Shown here: positions 8,177 to 16,048 of the stretch, in pieces
Numbering within the stretch: position 1 is the stretch's first letter
Layout of the letters: the number at the start of each line of letters is the position of its first letter
NCBI RefSeq assembly: GCF_030063415.1
Contig: NZ_JASITA010000022.1
Location: forward strand, 59,235-123,234
Reading direction: 5' to 3'
From: Streptomyces sp. H27-C3
GTDB lineage: Bacteria > Actinomycetota > Actinomycetes > Streptomycetales > Streptomycetaceae
DNA length: 64,000 nucleotides
The notes under the pieces: generated by a model
The model's input: the letters and a program-made list of their open reading frames with translations, nothing else
What the model was told of the DNA's origin: nothing
Database searches by the model: none
Position numbers and translations under genes: made by a program

Positions 8177-10513
8177 TCAGTACCGCGTGGAGACGGTCGC
8201 CCCTTCGAACCCCTGGGCCGCGTGCAGGCTGATGTAGTGCGCCCCGGCCCTGGGGTTGTCGACGGTCAGGGTGTGGTCGTTCCCGGCGCCGGTGGACCTG
8301 CTGGTGTGGCTGGTGGTGGTCGCCCATCCGGTGGCGCTGTAGTAGAGGTCGGCATTGCCCGTACCACCGGTCGTGGTGATCTTCAGCTGGGTGGTGCCGG
8401 CCGGTATGTAGAGGTACAGGTAGGCGTAGTTGCCCGTGGTGGCCCGCAGTGCGCTGCGCCCGCAGTTCTCACCAAGCAGCCGGGCGTCGCTGCCGGTGCA
8501 CTCGGGCAGGGCGGGCGGTGTGGTGGTGGAACCGCAGTCGCCCGCCGCGCACGCCGTGAGCCAGGTGTTGAATCCGGCGTCGTAGCGGGTGCCGATGGTG
8601 GACGTCAGGTGGGTGCGGGCCGCGTTCCAGTTGCCGCTGCGGTAATGGCCGAGCACGGTGTCGACTTCCGCGCGGTGCGACTGGAGCATGTAACGGACCG
8701 CCAGATAGCCCCAGTTGTAGACCCTGGCCTGGTCGGCGTTCTCGTAGGTCGTGTCGAACAGGGTCCGCAGCGTGTGGGTGTGCGCCCCGGCCTGCGCGAT
8801 GGCGTCCTCGTAGACGACCTGGCGGTACGAGTAGGAGATGTACTCCGCGAAGCCTTCGATCCACCAGATGGTCGGGGTGCTGATTCCGGCGCCGAAGTCG
8901 CCGGACATGTTGAACCGGCCGTCGAGGTAGTGGGTGTACTCGTGGTTGAGGTTCCAGATCTGGAATGCGGGCCTGACCCACTCGGCCTCGTAGGCGATGA
9001 ACCGCGGCTGGTTGCCCGCGGCGGCGGGGTCGCCCTCCAGGTACATGCCACCGTTGTTGGTGTCGATGCCGTAGATCGCCCCGGCGTAGGTCTGGTAGTC
9101 GGTGCTGGAGTCGAACGCGACCACTTCGATGGTGGTGTTGTTGTCCCCGGCCACCGGACCGTTGTCCCGTGCGACGTCGTGGAAGTAGGCGTCCTGCTCG
9201 CGCAGGCTGGTGCAACTGGCGGAGAGCTCGGCGGTGGTCATCTGCTGGGCGAGGACGCGAATGCTGGGGCTGCAGGTGTGGCTGACCGGCAGCACGGCGC
9301 GCTTGAGCCGGTCGGCCAGCCCGCAGATGTCGTAGTAGGCGCAGTTGGCCCGGTCGAAGTAGTCGGCCATCTCCGCGACGCCGACCCAGAGCGGGGCGGT
9401 ACGTCCGGTCATGGAGCTCTGCTTGAGCAGTGCTGCCGCCAACGGCCTGGCCTTGGCGCGCAGTGACGCCTCCTGGAGGAAACGGCCGAGTTCGCGTCCC
9501 GCGTTGGAGGTCAGATACGACTGGGCCGTGCCCAGCAGATCCAGGTGGCCCGAGGCGAAGGCGTGGAGCGCGTCGATCAGGCTGGGGTCGGACTCGACGG
9601 CCCTGACGAACGCGGGCAGTTGATGGCCGCGGAAGGTCACGGTGTACACGTTGTTCACGGCGTTGAGCATGTACCAGGAGCTGTTGTACGAGGCGTTGTA
9701 CCCGGCGAGCAGCCGCTTGACCACGTACAGGTAACGGGCGTTCTGCTCCGCACTGTCGATCAGCGTGACAGCCTCGGCCAGGGTCTCACCGTTGGCGTCG
9801 GTGACGTCGGAGGAGTGCGAGGAGGCGAAGAAGGCGTCGAGTCCGCCCTGGATGGCGGTGCGCAAAGTGGGGCCGTAACCGCCCACGACCTCGGGGTTGT
9901 AGTACTGGACGTAGTAGCCGGCCCGCAGGAACAGCACCAGTTGCGGCATGCCGGTGCTGCTGTCTCCGGGGTAGGCCGCCGAGCCGTCGCGCAGGGCGTT
10001 GGCGATACTGACCATCTGAGTTTCGCGGAAGGCAAGATACGCGTTGTTGCCCTTGATGCCGAACAGGGTGTTGACGCAGTCGGTGGTCGACGACTTGACC
10101 TGCTGGACCAGAGCGCTGCCGGTGCGGCCGGTGAAGTCCTCGACCCTGCACTCGGCCGCGGCGGCGCCCGGGGCCTTCATCGAAGGTGCCGGGTGGCTCG
10201 GCCGGGCGGCGCCGGGGTCGTCGTAATCCCGCTTGAGCGCGTCCTTGGAGGCGCTCAGCGGCGGGCGGTCCGCCGGCTTCAGGGGCTTGCGGTCCGCGTG
10301 GCCGGCGTCCCCGGCGGGCGCGGTGGGCGAGTGCGCGGCGGGGCCGCCGGGCCTCTCGGCGTCGAGGGCCCCGGATGCGGGCGCCGTTACGGACGCACTG
10401 GGCGGCGGCTCGGCGGCCCGGCTCGGCGCGGCGAGCATTCCGGTGCCCAGGCAGGCTGCCAGAACGAGCGTGGATAAGCCGGTGAGTCTCTGTCGAACGG
10501 TTCGGTTCTTCAC
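8177..10513 (-). CDS. Secreted M9 family collagenase with C-terminal PPC domain
   Basis: About 778 residues from the GTG at 10513, which has a purine-rich GGGAGGCGGC just upstream. Residues 1-35 form a signal peptide (Arg-rich start, hydrophobic core, APSRAAE cleavage region), followed by a low-complexity Ala/Pro segment. The M9 N-terminal activator-type helical domain runs from about residue 115 to 400. The gluzincin motif HEYTH (His524, Glu525, His528) and EGFAEY around 553-558 give the zinc site and catalytic Glu. The last 90 residues (AYLYLYIPAGTTQLKITTTG and LTVDNPRAGAHYIS) are a pre-peptidase C-terminal (PPC) collagen-binding-like domain. The product should be exported and degrade collagen-like or other fibrous proteins. 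A 384-bp gap separates it from gntR upstream, where a sequence box shared with the gntR promoter is found. Confidence 0.9.
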   Translation of the reverse strand: MKNRTVRQRLTGLSTLVLAACLGTGMLAAPSRAAEPPPSASVTAPASGALDAERPGGPAAHSPTAPAGDAGHADRKPLKPADRPPLSASKDALKRDYDDPGAARPSHPAPSMKAPGAAAAECRVEDFTGRTGSALVQQVKSSTTDCVNTLFGIKGNNAYLAFRETQMVSIANALRDGSAAYPGDSSTGMPQLVLFLRAGYYVQYYNPEVVGGYGPTLRTAIQGGLDAFFASSHSSDVTDANGETLAEAVTLIDSAEQNARYLYVVKRLLAGYNASYNSSWYMLNAVNNVYTVTFRGHQLPAFVRAVESDPSLIDALHAFASGHLDLLGTAQSYLTSNAGRELGRFLQEASLRAKARPLAAALLKQSSMTGRTAPLWVGVAEMADYFDRANCAYYDICGLADRLKRAVLPVSHTCSPSIRVLAQQMTTAELSASCTSLREQDAYFHDVARDNGPVAGDNNTTIEVVAFDSSTDYQTYAGAIYGIDTNNGGMYLEGDPAAAGNQPRFIAYEAEWVRPAFQIWNLNHEYTHYLDGRFNMSGDFGAGISTPTIWWIEGFAEYISYSYRQVVYEDAIAQAGAHTHTLRTLFDTTYENADQARVYNWGYLAVRYMLQSHRAEVDTVLGHYRSGNWNAARTHLTSTIGTRYDAGFNTWLTACAAGDCGSTTTPPALPECTGSDARLLGENCGRSALRATTGNYAYLYLYIPAGTTQLKITTTGGTGNADLYYSATGWATTTSHTSRSTGAGNDHTLTVDNPRAGAHYISLHAAQGFEGATVSTRY

Positions 10514-10897
10514 GTGCCGCCTCCCAGCGGAGTGGAGGCCGCGCGGCGCGCGGCCGTGGGGGATCTCGCGGGAGTGAGGCGGGGCGGGGATCCGTCCGCA
10601 CCGGGGAGAGTCACGGAGCGGATCCGGCCGGCCTCTGGTGCGGCCGTCGGCGCCCACATCGTTGGCATGGGCACGACCGCCTCTCGCGGCAGTACAATGG
10701 CACATGTCACATGGCCTTCGGAAGACGCTGCGCGCACATTCGCAGACCGGATGGCGACGGCTCAACTCCCGTACCTGGTCACGGGTTTTCGGCATGCCTT
10801 CGAGGCGTGTGAGCGCACAACAAGGTGGGTGCACAACAAAGGTGCGCAACGAAGGGGTCCCGTACGGCAGGTCCGGTGATCGGTGATCGGGCGAGGG
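10514..10897. promoter_or_regulatory. 384-bp upstream region of the collagenase gene
   Basis: No convincing coding sequence. It contains CAGTACAATG at 10690-10699, 177 bp before the collagenase start. The same 10-mer lies 33 bp before the gntR start. The surrounding sequence (ACATGTCACATGG) is locally AT-richer than the flanks. A regulator site is plausible but not proven. Confidence 0.4.
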
Positions 10898-11581
10898 TCA
10901 GCTGCCGCCGGGGCGCTGCTGTCCGTCGGCCCACAGCGACCGGACATGTGACATATGGGCGAGCATGCACGCCTCGGCGCCTTCGGCGTCCCCGGTGACC
11001 AGCAGGTCCAGCAGCTCGATGTGCTCCTCGGCCGAAGCCGTCAACTGGCCCGTTTCGGCGAGCCGGTTCAGACCGAAGAGCCGGGAGCGCTTGCGCAGGT
11101 TCCCCACCTCCTCGACCAGCCGGCGGTTGCCGGCCAGCGCGAGCAGGCCGAGGTGGAACCGGCGGTCGGCCTCCAGATAGCCCAGGATGTCGTGATTGCG
11201 CGCGGCCTCGACGATCTCCAGGGCGATCGGGCGCAGCACTTCCAGCTGCTCGGGCCGGGCCAGCCGCGCGATCCGGCCGACGGTGGGGACTTCGATCATC
11301 GCGCGGAGTTCGGTGAAGTCGTCGAGGTCCTGCTCGGTCAGCTCGGTGATCCGGAAGCCCTTGTTGCGGACCGCCTCGACGAGCCCCTCCCGGACCAGGT
11401 CGAGCATGGCTTCGCGGACGGGTGTCGCGGAGACGCCGAACTCCGCGGCGAGCGCCGGAGCAGAGTAGATCATGCCCGGCCGGAGATCCCCGGCGATCAA
11501 CGCGGCGCGCAGCGCGTGCGCCACCTGATCACGGAGGTGCTCCTGCGCCGAGATCACATGGAGCGAGGTCAGGCGGGCCAT
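10898..11581 (-). CDS. GntR family transcriptional regulator, FCD (FadR) subfamily
   Basis: About 227 residues. The N-terminal winged helix (roughly 10-75) contains GDLRPGMIYSAPALAAEFGV and SATPVREAMLDLVREGLVE, the standard GntR DNA-recognition segment. The C-terminal all-helical FCD ligand-binding domain (about 85-215) carries ADRRFHLGLLALAGNRRL and HIELLDLLVTGD, where conserved Asp/His residues bind a metal and an organic acid in relatives. It acts as a cytosolic dimeric repressor. The start ATG at 11581 has GGAGGA with good spacing. The collagenase lies downstream on the same strand and shares a promoter-proximal box with this gene, so it is a candidate target. The ligand is unknown. Confidence 0.88.
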   Translation of the reverse strand: MARLTSLHVISAQEHLRDQVAHALRAALIAGDLRPGMIYSAPALAAEFGVSATPVREAMLDLVREGLVEAVRNKGFRITELTEQDLDDFTELRAMIEVPTVGRIARLARPEQLEVLRPIALEIVEAARNHDILGYLEADRRFHLGLLALAGNRRLVEEVGNLRKRSRLFGLNRLAETGQLTASAEEHIELLDLLVTGDAEGAEACMLAHMSHVRSLWADGQQRPGGS

Positions 11582-11909
11582 GTCTGTTCCTCCAGCACCG
11601 GGCGGGGCCCCAACAGTACAATGTGACGTTTTGCTTTCGGCCTCCCCGTGCGGCCCCCTACGGAGCCGTACGGGGCCGCGCAGGGTCGTACGGACGAGGG
11701 GCGCGGAGGCTGATGAGAACGGGGGCGGCACCAGGGGTGGATCAGGGCCGATATCGGTGCCGGGCGGCGCCCGCCGGGACTAAGGTGTCCGCAGGGCCCA
11801 CCCCTTCATCACCCGAGGCCGGGGGTTTGGACCTGTGCCCCGGTCACCGTACGATCGCCGCGTTCGGTGTTCTGCCGAGAGCGCCCACCTGGGCCCTGGA
11901 GAGCGGGGC
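11582..11909. promoter_or_regulatory. Divergent region between gntR and the sensor kinase
   Basis: About 328 bp without a supported gene. Close to gntR it holds CAGTACAATG at 11614-11623. On the complement this yields TACTGT (11613-11618), a possible -10 element placed 30-odd bp before the gntR ATG, so a factor binding the box would cover the promoter. The kinase-side promoter could not be identified. Confidence 0.4.
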
Positions 11910-13259
11910 TTGTACGTGAGGGCTACTCACTGGTTGGGCGCGATACGCACGATCCACGGCCGTCGCCGGGAAGTGCGCCCCTGGCTGCGCGGGGAGTTCC
12001 TTCCCTGGCTGAGCACCGGCCTGGTGGCCGCCAGGCGCGGCCTGGCCCTCTCGATAACCTCGCAGCTGGGCTGCTATCCGCTCGTCATCCTGTCCGTCGT
12101 GTCCCTGCCGCTGCTCCCCCTGGGCGTCGGCATCTTCACGCTGCCGATCATCTCCGTCGCCGTCCGGAACCTGGCCGATCTGCACCGGCGCTTCGCCGGT
12201 GAATGGTGCTCGATCGCCATTGCCACGCCCTACCGCCCGCACAAGGACGAGAATTTCGAGCCGCTCGATCTGCCCAGCAGTCTGCGGCGTTCGAGATCGC
12301 TGCTCGCCGACCCCGCGACCTGGCGCGATCTGCTGTGGATGACGATCAACATACCCTTCGGCCTGGTGGCCGGTCTGCTGCCGGGATGGATGATCATCTA
12401 CGGCATTCACGGGGTGGTGGCGACTCCCCTGTTCTGGCCCTGGATGGACGACACCTACGGGTACGCGCTGACCTGGCCGGTCCACAGCCCGTACACCGCG
12501 GTGCTTGCCTTCTTCCAGGGCCTGGTGTTCCTGTTCTTCGGTTTCTGGTCGGGGACCCGGCTGCTGCGGCTGCACTCCCGGTTCACGTACAAACTGCTGG
12601 CACCGACCGAGAAGACCCGCCTGTCCCTCCGCATAGCGCAGCTGACCGAGACCCGCTCGGAGGCCGTGGACGCGCAGGCCGCCGAGCTGCGCCGGATCGA
12701 GCGGGATCTGCATGACGGCGCCCAGGCCAGGCTGGTGGCCGTCGGCCTGAAGCTCGGCCTGGCGGACCAGGTGTTCAGAAAGGACCCCGACACCGCCTAC
12801 CGGCTGCTGACGGACGCGCGGAAGGCCAGCGGCCAGGCCCTGATCGAGCTGCGGGACCTGGTCCGCGGCATCCATCCGCCGGTGCTCGCGGAGCGCGGCC
12901 TCGACGGCGCCATCCGGGCACTGGCCCTGGACCTCCCCATGCCGGTGGACGTCGACATCGTCCTGCCGGGCCGACCGCAGGCGCCGGTGGAGTCCGCCGG
13001 GTACTTCGCCATCGCCGAGGCGCTCACCAATGTGGTGAAGCACAGCGGCGCCACCTCGGCGTGGGTACGGCTGCGCCACTCCAACGGGAAGCTGACCATG
13101 ACGGTCGGCGACAACGGGAAGGGCGGCGCGGTGTTCCAGGACGCCGGTGGACTCCGCGGACTGCAGCGCCGGCTCGCGACCTTCGACGGAACGCTCGAAC
13201 TCAACAGCCCGGTGGGCGGACCCACCACCGTGACCATGGAGTTGCCATGCGTGTTGTGA
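11910..13259 (+). CDS. NarL-type sensor histidine kinase with N-terminal membrane sensor domain
   Basis: About 449 residues. The N-terminal half has several hydrophobic segments (for example PLVILSVVSLPLLPLGVGIF and later FFQGLVFLFFGFW), fitting the putative sensor domain found in many actinomycete kinases. RIERDLHDGAQARL carries the phospho-accepting His (about residue 268) of the HisKA_3 class, and EALTNVVKHSGA (N box) plus VGDNGKGG and GGLRGLQRRL (G boxes) form the ATPase domain. It should autophosphorylate and pass the phosphate to the response regulator encoded next, whose start overlaps this stop by 13 nt. The start is uncertain: TTG at 11910 has GGAGAG six bases upstream, while GTG at 11916 is also possible. 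Signal unknown. Confidence 0.85.
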   Translation: MYVRATHWLGAIRTIHGRRREVRPWLRGEFLPWLSTGLVAARRGLALSITSQLGCYPLVILSVVSLPLLPLGVGIFTLPIISVAVRNLADLHRRFAGEWCSIAIATPYRPHKDENFEPLDLPSSLRRSRSLLADPATWRDLLWMTINIPFGLVAGLLPGWMIIYGIHGVVATPLFWPWMDDTYGYALTWPVHSPYTAVLAFFQGLVFLFFGFWSGTRLLRLHSRFTYKLLAPTEKTRLSLRIAQLTETRSEAVDAQAAELRRIERDLHDGAQARLVAVGLKLGLADQVFRKDPDTAYRLLTDARKASGQALIELRDLVRGIHPPVLAERGLDGAIRALALDLPMPVDVDIVLPGRPQAPVESAGYFAIAEALTNVVKHSGATSAWVRLRHSNGKLTMTVGDNGKGGAVFQDAGGLRGLQRRLATFDGTLELNSPVGGPTTVTMELPCVL

Positions 13260-13891
13260 TTGCCGAAGATCTGGCTCTCCTCCGGGAGGGCATCACCCAG
13301 CTGCTGACGGTCAACGACTTCGAGGTCGTGGAGGCCGTGGACAACGGCCCCGACCTCCTCCGGGCGCTGCTCCACCACCGGCCCGACGTCGCGGTCGTCG
13401 ACGTACGGCTGCCACCGACCTTCACCGACGAGGGGCTCCAGGCGGTCACGAAGGCCCGCCTGGAGATCCCCGGGCTGCCGGTCCTGGTGCTGTCCCAGCA
13501 CGTGGAGCACCTGTACGCGCGGGAGTTGCTCTCCGACCACCGCGGGGGCATCGGCTATCTGCTCAAGGACCGCGTCTTCGAGGTCAGCGAATTCGTCGAC
13601 TCCGTACGGCGGGTGGCGGCCGGCGGTACGGCGATGGACACCTCGGTCGTCTCCCAGCTGCTGGCCAAGAGCTCGGCCCAGGAGCCGATGCAGTCACTGA
13701 CGGCGCGGGAGCGCGAGGTGCTCGGGCTGATGGCGGAGGGACGGACCAACGCGGCGATCGCCAGGCAGCTCTACATCTCGGAGAAGTCGGTCGGCAAGCA
13801 CACCAACAGCATCTTCGCGAAGCTCGGCCTCGCGCCCTCGTGCGACGACAACAGGCGGGTGCTGGCGGTACTCGCCTCGCTCAACCTCTGA
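13247..13891 (+). CDS. NarL/LuxR-type response regulator
   Basis: About 214 residues. The receiver domain starts with VVIAEDLALLREG (acidic pocket), the phosphorylated Asp is Asp52 in VVDVRLPP, and the conserved Ser and Lys are in VLSQH and YLLKDR. The C-terminal helix-turn-helix contains LTAREREVLGLMAEGRTNAAI and SVGKHTNSIFAKLGL, a standard LuxR/GerE module. It overlaps the histidine kinase gene by 13 nt (ATGCGTGTTGTGA), so the two are translationally coupled and form a cognate pair. Targets are not evident. A purine-rich region within the kinase gene precedes the ATG. Confidence 0.9.
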   Translation: MRVVIAEDLALLREGITQLLTVNDFEVVEAVDNGPDLLRALLHHRPDVAVVDVRLPPTFTDEGLQAVTKARLEIPGLPVLVLSQHVEHLYARELLSDHRGGIGYLLKDRVFEVSEFVDSVRRVAAGGTAMDTSVVSQLLAKSSAQEPMQSLTAREREVLGLMAEGRTNAAIARQLYISEKSVGKHTNSIFAKLGLAPSCDDNRRVLAVLASLNL

Positions 13892-14026
13892 GGCTCCGGG
13901 GCCCCTATGGAGGACCACAGGGGTACCACTGGGGCCGGTGCGTCGCGTACCTTGCTTGTCTTTCCACTTCTTCTGAGCCCACCCGGGCCGACGGCGTGCG
14001 ACAACGACTCGAAGGATGAAAGCACC

Positions 14027-14917
14027 TTGCCGGAATACAATTCCTCACGGAATGCGGGAGGAGAATCTCACGGCAAGCGCACGGGGAAGCTCCTCGCCGT
14101 CAGCGACCTCCATGCAGGGATATCCGACAACCAGGCCATCGTAGCGGGCATACATCCACAGTTCGACGACGACTGGCTGCTGGTCGCGGGTGACGTCGGT
14201 GAGATCAGCACAGATATCGAGCGAACACTCAAACTCCTCGCCAACCGTTTCGCCAAGGTGGTCTGGGCGCCGGGCAATCACGAATTGTGGACGGTCCCGA
14301 AGGACCCCGTCCAGCTGCGCGGAGAGCCGCGGTACCGCTATCTCGTGGAGCGCCTGCGGAGCCTGGGCGTGGTGACTCCGGAGGATCCATATCCCGTCTG
14401 GGAAGGCCCGGACGGGCCCTTGACCATCGCCCCCCTCTTTGTGCACTACGACTACAGTTTCCGTACGGATCCGACGCTGACCAAAGAGGAATCACTGGCT
14501 CGGGCAAACGACGCCGGAATTGTCTGCACCGATGAATACATGCTCGATCCGACACCTTATTCCAGCATGGACGACTGGTGCCGGGCCCGAGTCGCGTACA
14601 CCGAGAAGCGCCTGGCCGAAGTCGACCCCGGGGTTCCTCTTGTCCTGGTGAATCACTATCCGCTGGTGCCCGATCCCACTCATGTGCTGCATTACCCGGA
14701 GTTCGCCCAGTGGTGCGGCACGCAGCTCACCGGCGACTGGCACCGCAGATTTTCCACGGCGGCCGTTGTCTACGGCCATCTGCATATCCCGCGGACCACC
14801 TGGTACGACGGCGTCAGGTTCGAAGAAGTCTCCATCGGATATCCTCGCGAGTGGCGCGCCCGGGGTCTGGTCCGCGGCACTCTGCGCGAAATCTTTCCGG
14901 ACTGGGAGCAGCGGTGA
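14027..14917 (+). CDS. Metallophosphoesterase
   Basis: About 296 residues. LLAVSDLHAG (DxH), VAGDVGE (GD), GNHELW (GNHE), VNHYPL and VYGHLHIPRT (GHxH) are the five calcineurin-like phosphoesterase blocks in order, so both metal sites are complete. A phosphatase or phosphodiesterase activity is expected; the substrate is unknown. It overlaps the phosphopantetheinyl transferase gene by 4 nt (GTGA), and this pairing recurs in Streptomyces, suggesting a role linked to carrier-protein cofactors; that is inference. Start is unsure: TTG at 14027 has an AAGGATGAAAG leader, whereas the ATG at 13907 adds 40 atypical residues. Codon usage is richer in A/T third positions than the neighbours. Confidence 0.8.
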   Translation: MPEYNSSRNAGGESHGKRTGKLLAVSDLHAGISDNQAIVAGIHPQFDDDWLLVAGDVGEISTDIERTLKLLANRFAKVVWAPGNHELWTVPKDPVQLRGEPRYRYLVERLRSLGVVTPEDPYPVWEGPDGPLTIAPLFVHYDYSFRTDPTLTKEESLARANDAGIVCTDEYMLDPTPYSSMDDWCRARVAYTEKRLAEVDPGVPLVLVNHYPLVPDPTHVLHYPEFAQWCGTQLTGDWHRRFSTAAVVYGHLHIPRTTWYDGVRFEEVSIGYPREWRARGLVRGTLREIFPDWEQR

Positions 14918-15600
14918 TCGAGAAGATCGTGCCCGCCTCGGTCGCCTGCGCCGACCGGTTCGACGACGCGGACCCCGTGTCGCCGTTCCCGCAAGAGGAG
15001 GCGGTGGTCGCCCGCGCCGTGGACGAGCGCCGGCGTTCTTTCCACACCGCGCGGCACTGCGCCAGGATCGCCATGGCCCAACTGGGCCTGCCACCGGGGC
15101 CGGTGCTGCCGGGAGAGCGCGGCGAGCCGCTGTGGCCCGCCGGCACGGTCGGCAGCATGACCCACTGCACCGGCTACCGCGGGGCGGTGCTCGCCACCGC
15201 CGGTGACGTGCTCGGGCTCGGCATCGACGCCGAACCGCACCAGCCGCTGCCGGACGGCGTGTTGGACACGGTGTCCCTGCCCCAGGAGCGCAGGATGCTG
15301 GCCGAGCGGAAGGCGCAGCGGCCCGAAATCCACTGGGACCGGCTGCTGTTCAGCGCCAAGGAGTCCGTATACAAGGTGTGGTTCCCGCTGAACCGCAGCT
15401 GGCTCGACTTCGAGGAGGCGGACATCGACCTGGCCCTCGACGGAACCTTCACGGCCCGCCTCCTGGTGCCCGAGGGCCTACGGGTGAACGGCGGCCGGGT
15501 CGGTCTGCTCTCCGGGCGCTGGCTGGTCGGGGCCGGTCTGGGGCTGACCGCCATCGCACTGGAGGCACCCGGCCCCCTGCGCGAGCCGGCCGCTACGTGA
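14914..15600 (+). CDS. 4'-phosphopantetheinyl transferase (Sfp/EntD-like)
   Basis: About 228 residues, usual for Sfp/EntD-type enzymes. GLGIDAEPH is the first Mg-binding motif (GxDxE), and LLFSAKESVYKVWFPL is the second (W/F-x-x-K-E-S-x-x-K), so the active site is complete. ARHCARIAM upstream binds CoA phosphates in relatives. The enzyme transfers phosphopantetheine from CoA to a serine of acyl- or peptidyl-carrier proteins used in polyketide, nonribosomal peptide or siderophore synthesis. There is no biosynthetic cluster in this window, so it probably serves distant loci. It starts with GTG overlapping the phosphoesterase stop, and is convergent with msrB. Confidence 0.9.
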   Translation: MIEKIVPASVACADRFDDADPVSPFPQEEAVVARAVDERRRSFHTARHCARIAMAQLGLPPGPVLPGERGEPLWPAGTVGSMTHCTGYRGAVLATAGDVLGLGIDAEPHQPLPDGVLDTVSLPQERRMLAERKAQRPEIHWDRLLFSAKESVYKVWFPLNRSWLDFEEADIDLALDGTFTARLLVPEGLRVNGGRVGLLSGRWLVGAGLGLTAIALEAPGPLREPAAT

Positions 15601-15615
15601 TGCGGCCGGCCGGTC

Positions 15616-16023
15616 TCAGCCCTCGTCGGGCGTCAGCCGCAGCGAGATCGAGTTGATGCAGTACCGCTGGTCGGTGGGCGTCGCGTAACCCTCGCCCTCG
15701 AAGACATGGCCCAGGTGCGAGCCGCACTTCGCGCAGCGGACCTCGATGCGGGCCATGCCGAGAGTGCGGTCCTCGATCAGTTCGACCGCGTCGGTGTCCT
15801 TCGGGTCGTAGAAGGACGGCCAGCCGCAGTGCGACGCGAACTTCGTGTCGGAGCGGAACAGCTCCGCGCCGCACGCCCGGCAGTCGTAGGCGCCGGTCGT
15901 CTCGGTGTCCGTGTACTCACCGACGAAGGCGGGCTCGGTGCCGGCCTTGCGCAGCACGGCGTACTCGGCGGGGGTCAGTTCCGCGCGCCACTGCTCGTCG
16001 GGCTTCTCTACGTCGTACGACAT
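15616..16023 (-). CDS. msrB: Peptide-methionine (R)-S-oxide reductase
   Basis: 135 residues, normal length. Two CxxC pairs (CRACGAELF and CAKCGSHLG) bind the structural zinc, and RYCINSISL contains the catalytic cysteine. FASHCGWPSFYD is the conserved substrate-binding block. MsrB repairs the R-epimer of methionine sulfoxide in oxidised proteins using thioredoxin. Start ATG at 16023 with AGGGGACGC upstream. It lies 15 bp from the convergent phosphopantetheinyl transferase gene and about 25 bp after murC on the same strand, so read-through from murC is likely. Cytosolic. Confidence 0.95.
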   Translation of the reverse strand: MSYDVEKPDEQWRAELTPAEYAVLRKAGTEPAFVGEYTDTETTGAYDCRACGAELFRSDTKFASHCGWPSFYDPKDTDAVELIEDRTLGMARIEVRCAKCGSHLGHVFEGEGYATPTDQRYCINSISLRLTPDEG

Positions 16024-16048
16024 GTGATGCGTCCCCTTCAGTTCGACT

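Noticed and set aside
5286..8327. A very long open frame on the complement across the GH38 and dipeptidase genes
   Set aside because: It is a high-GC antisense frame; its protein is Arg/Val-rich with no motifs, while both sense genes have full catalytic motifs.
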